Virus record (IMG/VR): IMGVR_UViG_3300020430_000044
Coordinates: 1-35,751 of that record
Source: a virus
Reading direction: 5' to 3' (one strand)
Length of the DNA stretch: 35,751 nt
Of the stretch, positions 29,462-35,751 are shown piece by piece. The notes beneath the pieces are model-generated. The model did not search any database. It saw only the letters and a list, made by a program, of their open reading frames with translations, and was not told where the DNA came from. A program made the translations under genes and the position numbers. Numbering within the stretch: the first letter of the stretch is position 1; each line of letters opens with the position of its first letter.

Positions 29462-29845
29462 TCACGAAGCCTTCGAGTTTCCTATGTTGTATTTTGGACA
29501 CAAGTTCCACTGGTCCTTATCTCTAAATGAGATAATCTTAATCTGCCTCAACGGTGCTTTGTCATGTACCTGTGATTCATCGACAAACGAAATCAGACCC
29601 CAATCCGAAAGGAGCGTAGCTACTGTATTTCGTCTTTGAATATCGTTAACCATCAGGTTCGATGGCTTTCCGTCAAGTAAAAATAATTCTTTAAAATGTG
29701 TAATGAAATATCTGCCTTGTTTGTGCAAGATATGACATGATTGATAGAGAGTATTATCCTTGCGTGAAGCTACGCCAATACGTGTAAGTGTTTCTCGTAC
29801 TTTGAGGAAATCATCCGGCGTGTTAAGCTGGACTTCCAGCATCAT
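29462..29845 (-). CDS. regA: RegA translational repressor
   Basis: A 127-residue protein that binds mRNA at translation starts of early genes to block ribosomes. It aligns closely with T4 RegA: DDFLKVRETLTRIGVASRKD, LYQSCHILHKQGRYFITHFKELF, and a C-terminal WNLCPKYNIGN. The start at 29845 (MMLEVQL) matches T4 RegA; the longer GTG frame at 29887 has a ribosome site that overlaps the codon and is less likely. It follows gp62 and precedes the accessory group and gp43, keeping the T4 order 62-regA-43 apart from the insertion. Confidence 0.9.
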   Translation of the reverse strand: MMLEVQLNTPDDFLKVRETLTRIGVASRKDNTLYQSCHILHKQGRYFITHFKELFLLDGKPSNLMVNDIQRRNTVATLLSDWGLISFVDESQVHDKAPLRQIKIISFRDKDQWNLCPKYNIGNSKAS

Positions 29846-29870
29846 TGCTGGCGTCCATTCACAGCTCTCA

Positions 29871-30251
29871 TTATTTTCGTTTTCCACCTTTGTAAACCTT
29901 TGCTTTTAACTGTTCAATTTGTTCATCATTTAGGATAGTCAAAGCTTGGCGTGCTTTTTCGTTGCTGTAACCATAATACTCTTTGACAACCTTAATGTTA
30001 TCTTCTTCTTCAGCTTTCAACCATTTGCTGAAACGTTTCTTTTTTCTAATTGTATTTATAAAAAAGTCAAATTGAAGACGGTTGTCAAGATGATGCCGTT
30101 GGTTCATTTCATTAGCAAGAAGTGCGGTGTCATAAAAGTATGACAAACCGCGATTCACCATGAATGAGTTGTATTGCTTTTCAGCAATGTCATCAACCAT
30201 GATGTCTTTCTTCGTGCTATTGATCGCATTGAGATATTCAAATGGATTCAT
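29871..30251 (-). CDS. 62: Clamp loader small subunit, gp62-like
   Basis: A 126-residue protein in the position of T4 gp62, between gp44 and RegA. NPFEYLNAINSTKKDI, YNSFMVNRGLSYFYDTALLANEMNQ and KKKRFSKWLKAEEEDNI are features that I recognise from marine phage gp62 proteins. It pairs with gp44 to load the sliding clamp. It is shorter than T4 gp62 (187 residues) and helical. The start at 30251 (MNPFEY) overlaps the upstream stop as TAATG. Confidence 0.85.
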   Translation of the reverse strand: MNPFEYLNAINSTKKDIMVDDIAEKQYNSFMVNRGLSYFYDTALLANEMNQRHHLDNRLQFDFFINTIRKKKRFSKWLKAEEEDNIKVVKEYYGYSNEKARQALTILNDEQIEQLKAKVYKGGKRK

Positions 30252-30406
30252 TAAAACCACCCCAGCTTTATGCCATTATGAGCGATAATAAAAAAACAAG
30301 CGACCAGATGAGTAAGAACCCATGCTGAACGCAAGATAGCTGCAATGTCACTTTCACGGTCATCTCCTATTTTACTGCCAATTGTTTTGGCCCATATTTT
30401 CCACAT
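30251..30406 (-). CDS. Small membrane protein, 51 residues
   Basis: The ATG at 30404-30406 opens a 51-residue frame whose stop overlaps the gp62 ATG as TAATG. The product, starting MWKIWAKTIGSKIGDD, has one hydrophobic helix (AWVLTHLVACFFIIAHNGI, about 28-46). I recall similar MxKIWAKTxG-type small proteins in marine phages. Function unknown; coupling to gp62 translation is the main evidence that it is expressed. Confidence 0.6.
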   Translation of the reverse strand: MWKIWAKTIGSKIGDDRESDIAAILRSAWVLTHLVACFFIIAHNGIKLGWF

Positions 30407-30411
30407 GTATT

Positions 30412-30531
30412 TTAACTTAACCAAGTGTGTACCGCTTTCACACCGAGTTCAAAAATGTTTGAACCATCGATGGGATAAAACAGGAAAGTCAGGACTAATA
30501 TGAACCACCCAAGTCGTATCAATGTAAGCAT
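30412..30531 (-). CDS. Small membrane protein, 39 residues
   Basis: ATG at 30529-30531 overlaps the gp44 stop as TAATG. The product MLTLIRLGWFILVLTFLFYP... has an N-terminal hydrophobic helix (1-20) and a short polar tail, so it is probably an inner-membrane peptide. Six bases separate its stop from the next small gene. I recognise no family. Confidence 0.55.
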   Translation of the reverse strand: MLTLIRLGWFILVLTFLFYPIDGSNIFELGVKAVHTWLS

Positions 30532-31466
30532 TATTTGAACTCCGCGTTGGCCATGATCTCGGTCATACACGCAACGATGTTGAGTTCGTGGTCCGCAACA
30601 AAGGCATTCTTGTACTGATAATCAGCAAGGATAAGAATAACCTGCGGAACTGACTGAGGCTGCAAGTGGTCGCCGGCTGTGTCATAGATGCTACGAAAGA
30701 TAGCAGCTGGTTCAACATCAATGTTTGACGCAACCCACTTACGCATGGATTTAAAATCTTTAGCTTTAAGAGATGCGATAAGATTGTTGAAGTTCTTATC
30801 AGACATACTTACAAGGACACCCGTATCGATAGTACCAGATACGGAATAACGTTGAAGCTCATTAAGAACCCTACGCCAATCAGGTGCAAACTTCATAATG
30901 AGTTCTGCCAACACTTTTTCGTCATAACCTACATTCTCGGTATCAAGAATGTTCTTGACACGAGCAAGGAATTGAACGCAAAGTGCTGGCAGAGTCTTCT
31001 TAGTAGAACCAAACTCATATACACTACACCGAGAGTGCAGAGGTTCGATGATTCGGTTCTTAAAGTTGCAGGTGAGGATAAACCTACAGTTGCTTGAAAA
31101 CTCCTCGATAAATCCACGAAGCGCAGGCTGTGTAGACTGCGCATTCAAGTAATCTGCCTCATCAAGAATTACAACCTTGTAACCACCCTGAAGAGAGACG
31201 GTGGAAGCAAACTGTTTGATTTTAGTTCGCAGAGTATCGATGTTGCCTTCTTCAGAACCATTCACAATAATATAATCGAGATCAAGTTCATTACAAAGGG
31301 CTCGAGCAACTGTGGTTTTACCTACACCTGCAGTACCGGTAAGTAGCATGTTTTGCAGCTCACCGGATTCTACGATTTTCTTAAATGTAACTTTCATATC
31401 CTCAGGGAGGATACAATCTTCAATAGTACGCGGACGGTACTTTTCAACCCACAGAAAATCTGTCAT
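30531..31466 (-). CDS. 44: Clamp loader large subunit, gp44-like AAA+ ATPase
   Basis: The 311-residue motor subunit of the clamp loader. An N-terminal WVEKYRPRTIEDCILPE is typical of RFC/gp44 proteins. Walker A is GTAGVGKTT at 44-52, Walker B is VVILDEADYL at 98-107, and HSRCSVYEF carries the SRC motif that senses the neighbouring subunit. The helical C-terminal collar follows. GGAGAAAGTGA precedes the ATG, and an extended -10 promoter lies 25-53 bases upstream, so the gp44-gp62-regA run can be transcribed separately from gp45. Confidence 0.95.
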   Translation of the reverse strand: MTDFLWVEKYRPRTIEDCILPEDMKVTFKKIVESGELQNMLLTGTAGVGKTTVARALCNELDLDYIIVNGSEEGNIDTLRTKIKQFASTVSLQGGYKVVILDEADYLNAQSTQPALRGFIEEFSSNCRFILTCNFKNRIIEPLHSRCSVYEFGSTKKTLPALCVQFLARVKNILDTENVGYDEKVLAELIMKFAPDWRRVLNELQRYSVSGTIDTGVLVSMSDKNFNNLIASLKAKDFKSMRKWVASNIDVEPAAIFRSIYDTAGDHLQPQSVPQVILILADYQYKNAFVADHELNIVACMTEIMANAEFK

Positions 31467-31490
31467 TCACTTTCTCCATAATAAAAATAT

Positions 31491-31519
31491 ATTATACCAC
31501 AGTTGTGGCATAATGTACA
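31491..31519 (-). promoter_or_regulatory. Extended -10 sigma70-like promoter for gp44
   Basis: Minus-strand TGTACA (31519-31514), a 17-base spacer ending in TGG, and TATAAT (31496-31491). Start of transcription is expected near 31484, leaving a leader of about 18 bases with a GGAG ribosome site before the gp44 ATG. Confidence 0.8.
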
Positions 31520-31927
31520 CTACTTTTGAAATCGTAGTGTATGCCATTTCCCATCGTACATAAACTTTACTGTCGAGTGGGAATATACGGTTTTCGCGGT
31601 TTCGTTATAGCGCGTCTCAGTTGAGCAAACTCTCTTAGTACCACCACTAGCGTTACTATTTGAATGACCAAGCATACCACCAAGAATAGCTCCAATTGCA
31701 CCTCCACCTTCGATATTACCTACGTTGTTACCAATGATACCACCAAGAATGGCACCCTTTACTGCGTCTCCAGTCTTGTCACCAGAAACACTTACATCCC
31801 TACAAATTTCAACTTGGTAGGGAGTTTGTTCGATCACTGTTTTGAAGTGATCTTTAATAATGTTGTCAGCCATTGCAGGCGCAGCAAATGCCATACACAC
31901 TGCAAAGCTCATTAACAGCTTCTTCAT
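31520..31927 (-). CDS. Exported glycine-zipper protein
   Basis: A 135-residue protein with a Sec signal peptide (MKKLLMSFAVCMAFAAPAMA, cut near 21). Residues about 57-88 form a glycine zipper, GAILGGIIGNNVGNIEGGG then AIGAILGGMLGHSNS, of the type found in outer-membrane Rick_17kDa-like and 2TM proteins. The C-terminal part is beta-rich, ending WHTLRFQK. It probably inserts in or associates with the host envelope. The start overlaps the upstream gene (ATGA), and the end lies just before the gp44 promoter. I recall homologues in marine T4-like phages; function unknown. Confidence 0.75.
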   Translation of the reverse strand: MKKLLMSFAVCMAFAAPAMADNIIKDHFKTVIEQTPYQVEICRDVSVSGDKTGDAVKGAILGGIIGNNVGNIEGGGAIGAILGGMLGHSNSNASGGTKRVCSTETRYNETAKTVYSHSTVKFMYDGKWHTLRFQK

Positions 31928-32124
31928 GAGAAGTGCCGATCTAGCATTTCAATACGATCGGTGGCAGCTGCCATTTTGTCAAGCTCTTCTTGGATAGCTT
32001 CAACAATATCGCTATGCTCACCAATGCCAACGCTTTGGTTCATATAGACCATAATGTTTGTCTTCGCGCGCTCGAGCTCGCCTTCCGCGTGCATGCGCGC
32101 AGCTTTAATCAGTTGATCCTTCAT
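31924..32124 (-). CDS. Small helical conserved protein, 66 residues
   Basis: MKDQLIKAARMHAEGELERAKTN... is preceded by a near-perfect GGAGGAGAGA site. The protein is entirely helical. VGIGEHSDIVEAIQEELDKM (about 30-49) is a conserved pattern that I recall from marine T4-like phages. The longer frame to 32187 overlaps the upstream gene and is rejected. It sits between gp45 and gp44 in the clamp/loader operon. Function unknown. Confidence 0.65.
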   Translation of the reverse strand: MKDQLIKAARMHAEGELERAKTNIMVYMNQSVGIGEHSDIVEAIQEELDKMAAATDRIEMLDRHFS

Positions 32125-32326
32125 TCTCTCCTCCTTCCAGATCCATTTCCATTTGATCATCTTCAGGCTCAGCCAGCTTATTTGCATCGATAAATGCAGA
32201 TAGTCGATCGCGAATATTGCCGACTGATACTAGTTCTTCGCCTTTAAAAGCTCCTCGTTGAGCGCATGCGTCGATGATTTTAACACATGCTTCGAGGTCG
32301 TTTACACCGATTGTTGGTGTGTCCAT
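32105..32326 (-). CDS. Small acidic protein, 73 residues
   Basis: Start at 32326 (MDTPTIGVNDLEACVKIID), preceded by GGAGGATAAT and lying immediately after the gp45 stop (TAATATG). It has a helical N-terminal two thirds (CVKIIDACAQRGAFKGEELVSVGNIRDRLSAFID) and an acidic tail (EPEDDQMEMDLEGGENEG). It overlaps the next gene by 20 bases. No function is recognised; linkage to gp45 suggests a replication accessory. Confidence 0.6.
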   Translation of the reverse strand: MDTPTIGVNDLEACVKIIDACAQRGAFKGEELVSVGNIRDRLSAFIDANKLAEPEDDQMEMDLEGGENEGSTD

Positions 32327-32327
32327 A

Positions 32328-33005
32328 TTATCCTCCATAAGTTGAGTTCTTTTCAACAGCAATCCAGTATTCCACTGGCTTCGTTTGATGCTTAAACTGA
32401 GAAATCAATTTAGATGAAAGAGTAACATCGTAATCACCAGGAATGATTTTCAGATTCGGGATAGACAACACAAACTTGAAATCTTCATTTGGTACGCTTG
32501 TCATTTCAACTGCGAGTTCAAATGCGTTTGAAGTTGAGTTATCAAGGTCAGTAACGGTAATTCCATTAGGGGTAATCACCATATCATTTACTCCAAGAGC
32601 ACTGGAGGCTTTCCGGATGGATGCCATATCATCAGCACTCAGCTTTAGTTGGACCTCGGAGCTTGGCATTACGACAGGTTTTGATGGAGATGTAAGAGTC
32701 GTAATGTCTGACAAGTAATACTTTACAGATCGCTTACCTTGTTTGATGGAGACTGATAGGTTATCGTCTGAAAAGATCAGCTCTGGATCGTCAAACATGC
32801 CCATAGCTCCGAGGAACTCGTTAAGGTCATATAGACCAAATTCATTAGAAAAGTTTTCGCCAACTGTGGCGGATGCCATGACTGTACGGGTTTCAGCCAT
32901 AGTCGAAATTACGTTACCTGGACGAACTACCAGGTTTGCATTGATTGCAGAAAAGTTCTTAAGAACTTCGCGGGTTTCAGTACTAAGATTCACAATTGTC
33001 TCCAT
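32328..33005 (-). CDS. 45: Sliding clamp, gp45-like
   Basis: A 225-residue ring-forming processivity factor for gp43, also a co-activator of late transcription in T4. The N-terminal strand-helix (LSTETREVLKNFSAINANLVVRPG), the FGLYDLNEFLGAMGMF segment and the FKFVLSIPNLKIIPGDYDV strand near the C-terminus are typical of gp45 proteins. The length is close to the T4 protein (228). The ATG at 33005 comes two bases after the upstream stop. It precedes gp44 and gp62, the T4 order. Confidence 0.93.
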   Translation of the reverse strand: METIVNLSTETREVLKNFSAINANLVVRPGNVISTMAETRTVMASATVGENFSNEFGLYDLNEFLGAMGMFDDPELIFSDDNLSVSIKQGKRSVKYYLSDITTLTSPSKPVVMPSSEVQLKLSADDMASIRKASSALGVNDMVITPNGITVTDLDNSTSNAFELAVEMTSVPNEDFKFVLSIPNLKIIPGDYDVTLSSKLISQFKHQTKPVEYWIAVEKNSTYGG

Positions 33006-33007
33006 GA

Positions 33008-33352
33008 TTAAGGTGTGTAAGTATAGTTATATGTAATTGGACGAGTAGTGAAGTCACACTCTGGTTTTTCAGGGTAATCTTCAACTTGATTATTTATATC
33101 GTGTTGATGCATAGCAATGATAGCATAGTGAAGAATTTTCATAAGATCATCACGATTTGCGCCGTTCTTTTTTCCATAGCGCTGTGCATATTTCAACACG
33201 TTACCAAGAGCAAATCCCATACCATGACCGCAGTCAATAATGAACTCCGTAGATTGGAATTTGTTTTTCGAATAATGACCTTCATAGGTCTTATCGACAT
33301 ATTGCTGGAGCTCTTTGATAAGAGCTCCTTCGTTGAATTTGTATTTAGGCAT
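33008..33352 (-). CDS. DUF3310-like protein (putative nucleotide kinase-like)
   Basis: A 114-residue protein. Start at 33352 (MPKYKFNEG) with GGAG seven bases before. FIIDCGHGMGFALGNVLKYAQRYGKKNG and the following DDLMKILHYAIIAM closely follow the DUF3310 pattern (F.LGNvvKYv.RagkK....DL.Ka..Yl). DUF3310 proteins are found in many phages; their function is unclear to me, though some are labelled nucleotide kinases. It lies between the MoxR-like gene and gp45. Confidence 0.7.
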   Translation of the reverse strand: MPKYKFNEGALIKELQQYVDKTYEGHYSKNKFQSTEFIIDCGHGMGFALGNVLKYAQRYGKKNGANRDDLMKILHYAIIAMHQHDINNQVEDYPEKPECDFTTRPITYNYTYTP

Positions 33353-34511
33353 TAGCATTCTCCAGAGCAGAATCGAGGATGTCACCAAGTGTTGGATCAG
33401 CGTTATACTCACCGACAGATTCGCCGGTTGCGGTAGCATCTACCTTTGTATAGAGATCAAGGAAAGCTTCCTTGGTATCGCCGTCAAAGCGATTTACACA
33501 AAGTTCAAGTGCTTTCATACGATCACCAAAAATCGCAAACGTTTGAACAATGTGGCAAAGACGACGGGTAGAGATAAGATCATCAATACCATCATCCTCA
33601 TAGGTTTTACGAATAGTTTCAGACCACACTGAAAGCTTCTCGGCAAAGTCAAGATCTTTCTTACCAAACTTATCCATGTGCTTAACGACGATTTTCTTTT
33701 CAATCGAAAGCGAAGGATATGGTTGCTCCATTGTGATAGTGAAGCGCTCAAGGAAAGCTTCATCGATGATGGTAGCTGCAATAAAGCGACCATCGTCAGA
33801 ACCCTTACCTTTAGTGTTGGCGGTGGCAATTACGTTGAAGCCAGATGCTGGTTCAACAATCTCACCAGTTTTCTTGATGAGGATAGGCTTACCTTCAAGG
33901 ACACCTTGAAGACACATGATTTTGTTGGAACCACGATCAAGCTCGTCAATAAGCAGGATTGCACCAGCTTTCATAGCCTTGATCACAGGACCTTCGGCAA
34001 AAACAGTTTCACCATTAACCAAACGGAAGCCACCGATAAGATCGTCTTCATCAGTTTCAGGTGTAATTTGAACACGGATATATTCACGCTTTGATTTAGC
34101 GCAAGCCTGTTCAACCATCATAGTTTTGCCGTTACCAGAAAGACCAGTAATGTACACTGGGTAGAACATGGTAGATTTGACAATGCTTTCCACGTCCTTG
34201 TAGTTACCCCAAGGTACATAATACTCGTCTTTGGCGGGGATAAAGATTTCGCTATTGCGAATTGATTGTACGGATGTAGCCACAGTATTCTCTTGTTGAG
34301 GCTGTTGAACGAAAGGAACCACGACCGACTCGAGGTTGTATACGCCACGACGTACTTTTGGCAGTTGGTTCAACAAATTGAAAGCTTCCCTACGATTGAT
34401 GCCCTTGACATCAGCGATAGCAGTAAGGTGCTTAGGATAAAATTCAGTTTTGCCTGGGTATTCCTTTACCAAAGTTTCAACCAGGGCTTTTTGAGCGAAG
34501 TTCAGTTCCAT
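33345..34511 (-). CDS. MoxR/CobS-like AAA+ ATPase
   Basis: A 388-residue ATPase. An N-terminal domain (about 1-90), probably helical, precedes an AAA+ core: Walker A GLSGNGKT at 123-130, Walker B LLIDELD at 186-192, a sensor-1 VIATANT and an arginine-finger region ERFTITMEQP. CobS, the cobalt chelatase ATPase, and MoxR have this core. Marine T4-like phages often carry a CobS-type gene beside a VWA gene, which is the case here. GGAGACTATATT precedes the ATG. It could chaperone a metal enzyme or a virion component; a link to B12 is only suggested. Confidence 0.85.
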   Translation of the reverse strand: MELNFAQKALVETLVKEYPGKTEFYPKHLTAIADVKGINRREAFNLLNQLPKVRRGVYNLESVVVPFVQQPQQENTVATSVQSIRNSEIFIPAKDEYYVPWGNYKDVESIVKSTMFYPVYITGLSGNGKTMMVEQACAKSKREYIRVQITPETDEDDLIGGFRLVNGETVFAEGPVIKAMKAGAILLIDELDRGSNKIMCLQGVLEGKPILIKKTGEIVEPASGFNVIATANTKGKGSDDGRFIAATIIDEAFLERFTITMEQPYPSLSIEKKIVVKHMDKFGKKDLDFAEKLSVWSETIRKTYEDDGIDDLISTRRLCHIVQTFAIFGDRMKALELCVNRFDGDTKEAFLDLYTKVDATATGESVGEYNADPTLGDILDSALENANA

Positions 34512-34544
34512 AATATAGTCTCCATCTTTTTCAATTCTAGATAT

Positions 34545-34573
34545 ATTCTACCACAGTATTCCGAGAATGTAAA
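34545..34573 (-). promoter_or_regulatory. Extended -10 sigma70-like promoter for the MoxR-like gene
   Basis: Minus-strand TTTACA (34573-34568), a 17-base spacer ending in TGG, and TAGAAT (34550-34545). One base of the -10 differs from the others in the set. Transcription would start near 34538, with about 27 bases of leader. Confidence 0.72.
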
Positions 34574-34582
34574 CCTTTTTTT

Positions 34583-34729
34583 TCACTTTTTTGCATTTTT
34601 TTTCATTATTTTTATGCGTTCTTCTTCTGTCATGCGCAGCCAGTGAGCTATTTGCCATGTAGTTCTACCACATTCAATGCAAACATCATTCTTAAGGACA
34701 CATACCCTTTTACAAGGAGACGATATCAA
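34583..34729 (-). CDS. DUF1289-like small cysteine protein with TTG start
   Basis: A 48-residue protein. A TTG at 34727-34729 follows GGAGGCAGTAGC, a near-perfect ribosome site, and overlaps the VWA stop (TTGA). The product starts MISSPCKRVCVLK and carries four cysteines (C6, C10, C17, C20) in the spacing C-x3-C-x6-C-x2-C, followed by GRTTWQIAHWLRMTEEER, which fits the DUF1289 family of proteobacterial proteins (C..C......C..CGRt..Ei..W..ms..e). Metal or Fe-S binding is inferred from the cysteines. Confidence 0.75.
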   Translation of the reverse strand: MISSPCKRVCVLKNDVCIECGRTTWQIAHWLRMTEEERIKIMKKNAKK

Positions 34730-35751
34730 GCTACTGCCTCCGCAAACTTTGTAGCCAAGACACGGTTACCTTTCTTTGACTTTTGAAACTTTTTGAAGGC
34801 TCTTGAGATTTCGCCTTTCTTAGCCACAGCACTTACCGCAAATTCTTCGTTTGCAGTATCAAGTGCTCGCTTTTCAGACCGAAGGATAAAGTAGTCCGTA
34901 TAGCCACTTTGATTTTTGAAGTGCAAGAACTTGTCTTTCAAGAACTGCTTGCGATCTTGTTCAAAGCCAATGGTATTGACAAATGAAGGGTGAGCCCAAC
35001 GGAATGAGCTGCGATCGCCGCGAGTAAGGAAGTAACCAACCGAAGACTCACAGTAATTTTGTACATTTTCAAGAAGAAGTTCAGTAGTGTTTAGGCCTTC
35101 TTTTTTTGAAAGCATGCGACCATCAACTACAATTTGCTTTTCACCATAATCACTGTATGACATTGACTCAATAGTATTCGAGGAACCATCTGTCATACAT
35201 ACAAAGTTGACTTTCTGAAGGTTATGCTTTTGACGGAATTCTTTCAAAAGCTGAGGTACATATGTAAGAACATGATCGAGAGGAGTACCGCCCATACGCT
35301 CATATCGAGTAAACACCGAATGATTGTTCCAACCGTTTTTGGCATTCATAACCCACGCCATCTTGTGGTAGTGACGGAAGGCTGCAGCAAATTGAGCTTT
35401 ATTCATGCGTGTCGAAAACATTTCAAGACATTGAATATCGCGGTGTTGAACATGCAACTCGCTTGGTAGCTTTCTGTTTTCGTCGTAATCTGCTGAAGTA
35501 AAGCTGTACACTTCAAACGGAATGTTAACTTTCTTACAGAAAGAAACAAGAGTCATAAGCTGCTTGATAACGGAACCAAGATCATTGTACATTGAACCAG
35601 ACCAGTCAATCAGCATGAACAAGCCGTGATTCTTTGCATCAGGAATGTTAGTGATACGCTTGAAAATATCGTCATTGTACTTGTAGCTATGAAGACGATT
35701 TGTATCAAGAGTGCCAGAACGAGCAGTTTGAGCACGCTTGTTTCTCCAAGC
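34726..35751 (-). CDS. von Willebrand factor A domain protein, CobT-like (5' end outside window)
   Basis: At least 341 residues, open at the right edge. The first visible residues (AWRNKRAQTARSGTLDTNRL) precede a VWA domain whose MIDAS starts LIDWSGSM, with D49, S51 and S53 able to bind a divalent metal. VNFVCMTDGSSN later supplies a second MIDAS aspartate. RSGTLDTNRL-HSYKYNDDIF is typical of CobT-like phage proteins. It is paired with the MoxR/CobS-like ATPase downstream, with the DUF1289-like gene between. Likely a metal-insertion or remodelling partner. The true start lies outside the window. Confidence 0.88.
   Translation of the reverse strand, partial: AWRNKRAQTARSGTLDTNRLHSYKYNDDIFKRITNIPDAKNHGLFMLIDWSGSMYNDLGSVIKQLMTLVSFCKKVNIPFEVYSFTSADYDENRKLPSELHVQHRDIQCLEMFSTRMNKAQFAAAFRHYHKMAWVMNAKNGWNNHSVFTRYERMGGTPLDHVLTYVPQLLKEFRQKHNLQKVNFVCMTDGSSNTIESMSYSDYGEKQIVVDGRMLSKKEGLNTTELLLENVQNYCESSVGYFLTRGDRSSFRWAHPSFVNTIGFEQDRKQFLKDKFLHFKNQSGYTDYFILRSEKRALDTANEEFAVSAVAKKGEISRAFKKFQKSKKGNRVLATKFAEAVA

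Noticed and set aside
29862-29901. TTTACA followed by a TAAT-like sequence before regA
   Set aside because: Spacing is right but the -10 is poor and it lies in the gp62 coding end.
30053-30060. TATAAATA inside gp62
   Set aside because: In the middle of the coding sequence and about 200 bases before RegA, which is an early gene.
33091-33098. TATAAATA upstream of gp45
   Set aside because: Lies inside the 3' coding part of the DUF3310-like gene. A late promoter for gp45 is possible, but the octamer is expected by chance in AT-rich DNA.
1-35751. tRNA, CRISPR or insertion sequence
   Set aside because: Nothing seen by eye. No repeated spacers, cloverleaf-like stretches or transposase motifs were noticed; a tRNA scan was not possible.

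Overview
The window looks like part of the genome of a tailed, T4-like marine bacteriophage. Every gene I can support lies on the minus strand, so transcription runs from high to low coordinates. The T4 replication genes are recognisable by sequence and broadly keep T4 transcription order: sliding clamp (gp45), clamp loader (gp44, gp62), RegA and DNA polymerase (gp43), then further on UvsX and the gp41 helicase. Genes are tightly packed. Most junctions are 1-4 base stop/start overlaps (TAATG or ATGA), and no gene-free stretch exceeds 300 bases. I saw no tRNA, rRNA, CRISPR array or insertion sequence. A pseudoazurin and a DUF1289-like protein suggest a proteobacterial host (inference).

Layout in transcription order. 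(1) 35751-33008: a von Willebrand A (CobT-like) protein, a 48-residue DUF1289-like protein, a MoxR/CobS-like AAA+ ATPase and a DUF3310-like protein. (2) 33005-24961: the replication core gp45, gp44, gp62, RegA and gp43. Between RegA and gp43 sits an accessory group: a tiny basic peptide, Hsp20, two small proteins, a secreted pseudoazurin, a 15-residue peptide and an Sm-like protein. (3) 24964-16611: nucleotide and sugar metabolism, with a eukaryote-type phosphomannomutase, a MazG-like pyrophosphatase, an AEP-primase-like protein, a GIY-YIG/ParB-like fusion, a TagD-like cytidylyltransferase, an Nmad1/DUF1599-like protein, a dCMP hydroxymethylase (T4 gp42 type), dCMP deaminase, a UDG-like protein, a glycosyltransferase and a UDP-sugar epimerase. 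(4) 16492-10899: a short UDP-sugar dehydrogenase, a C5-methyltransferase-like protein, UvsX, a TauD-like dioxygenase and gp41. (5) 10779-9609: small genes and an HExxH metallopeptidase-like protein. (6) 9622-1107: a probable late block. It opens directly behind a T4-late-type TATAAATA element and encodes several unrelated proteins that share an N-terminal tag like the T4 capsid-targeting sequence, then head-related or conserved unknowns and a holin. (7) 1059-1: the N-terminal part of a B12-dependent class II ribonucleotide reductase.

How the genes fit together. Clamp, loader, polymerase, helicase and UvsX form the replisome and recombination set. dCMP hydroxymethylase, a dCMP deaminase, an all-alpha NTP pyrophosphatase and a glycosyltransferase beside two UDP-sugar enzymes suggest hydroxymethylcytosine DNA that is then glycosylated, perhaps with a uronic acid. 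The tagged late proteins would be packaged in the head and delivered with the DNA; they include a nucleotidyltransferase and a ligase-like enzyme. Pseudoazurin and two other signal-peptide proteins would act in the host periplasm.

Regulation. Seven promoter-like sites share the form TTTACA/TGTACA - 17 bases ending in TGG - TATAAT. They precede uvsX, gp43, gp44, the MoxR gene, the Nmad1-like gene, the mazG-like gene and the 10450-10779 gene. TATAAATA elements mark likely late promoters at 9628, 4303 and 29324. Family names come from memory of sequence signatures, not database searches.
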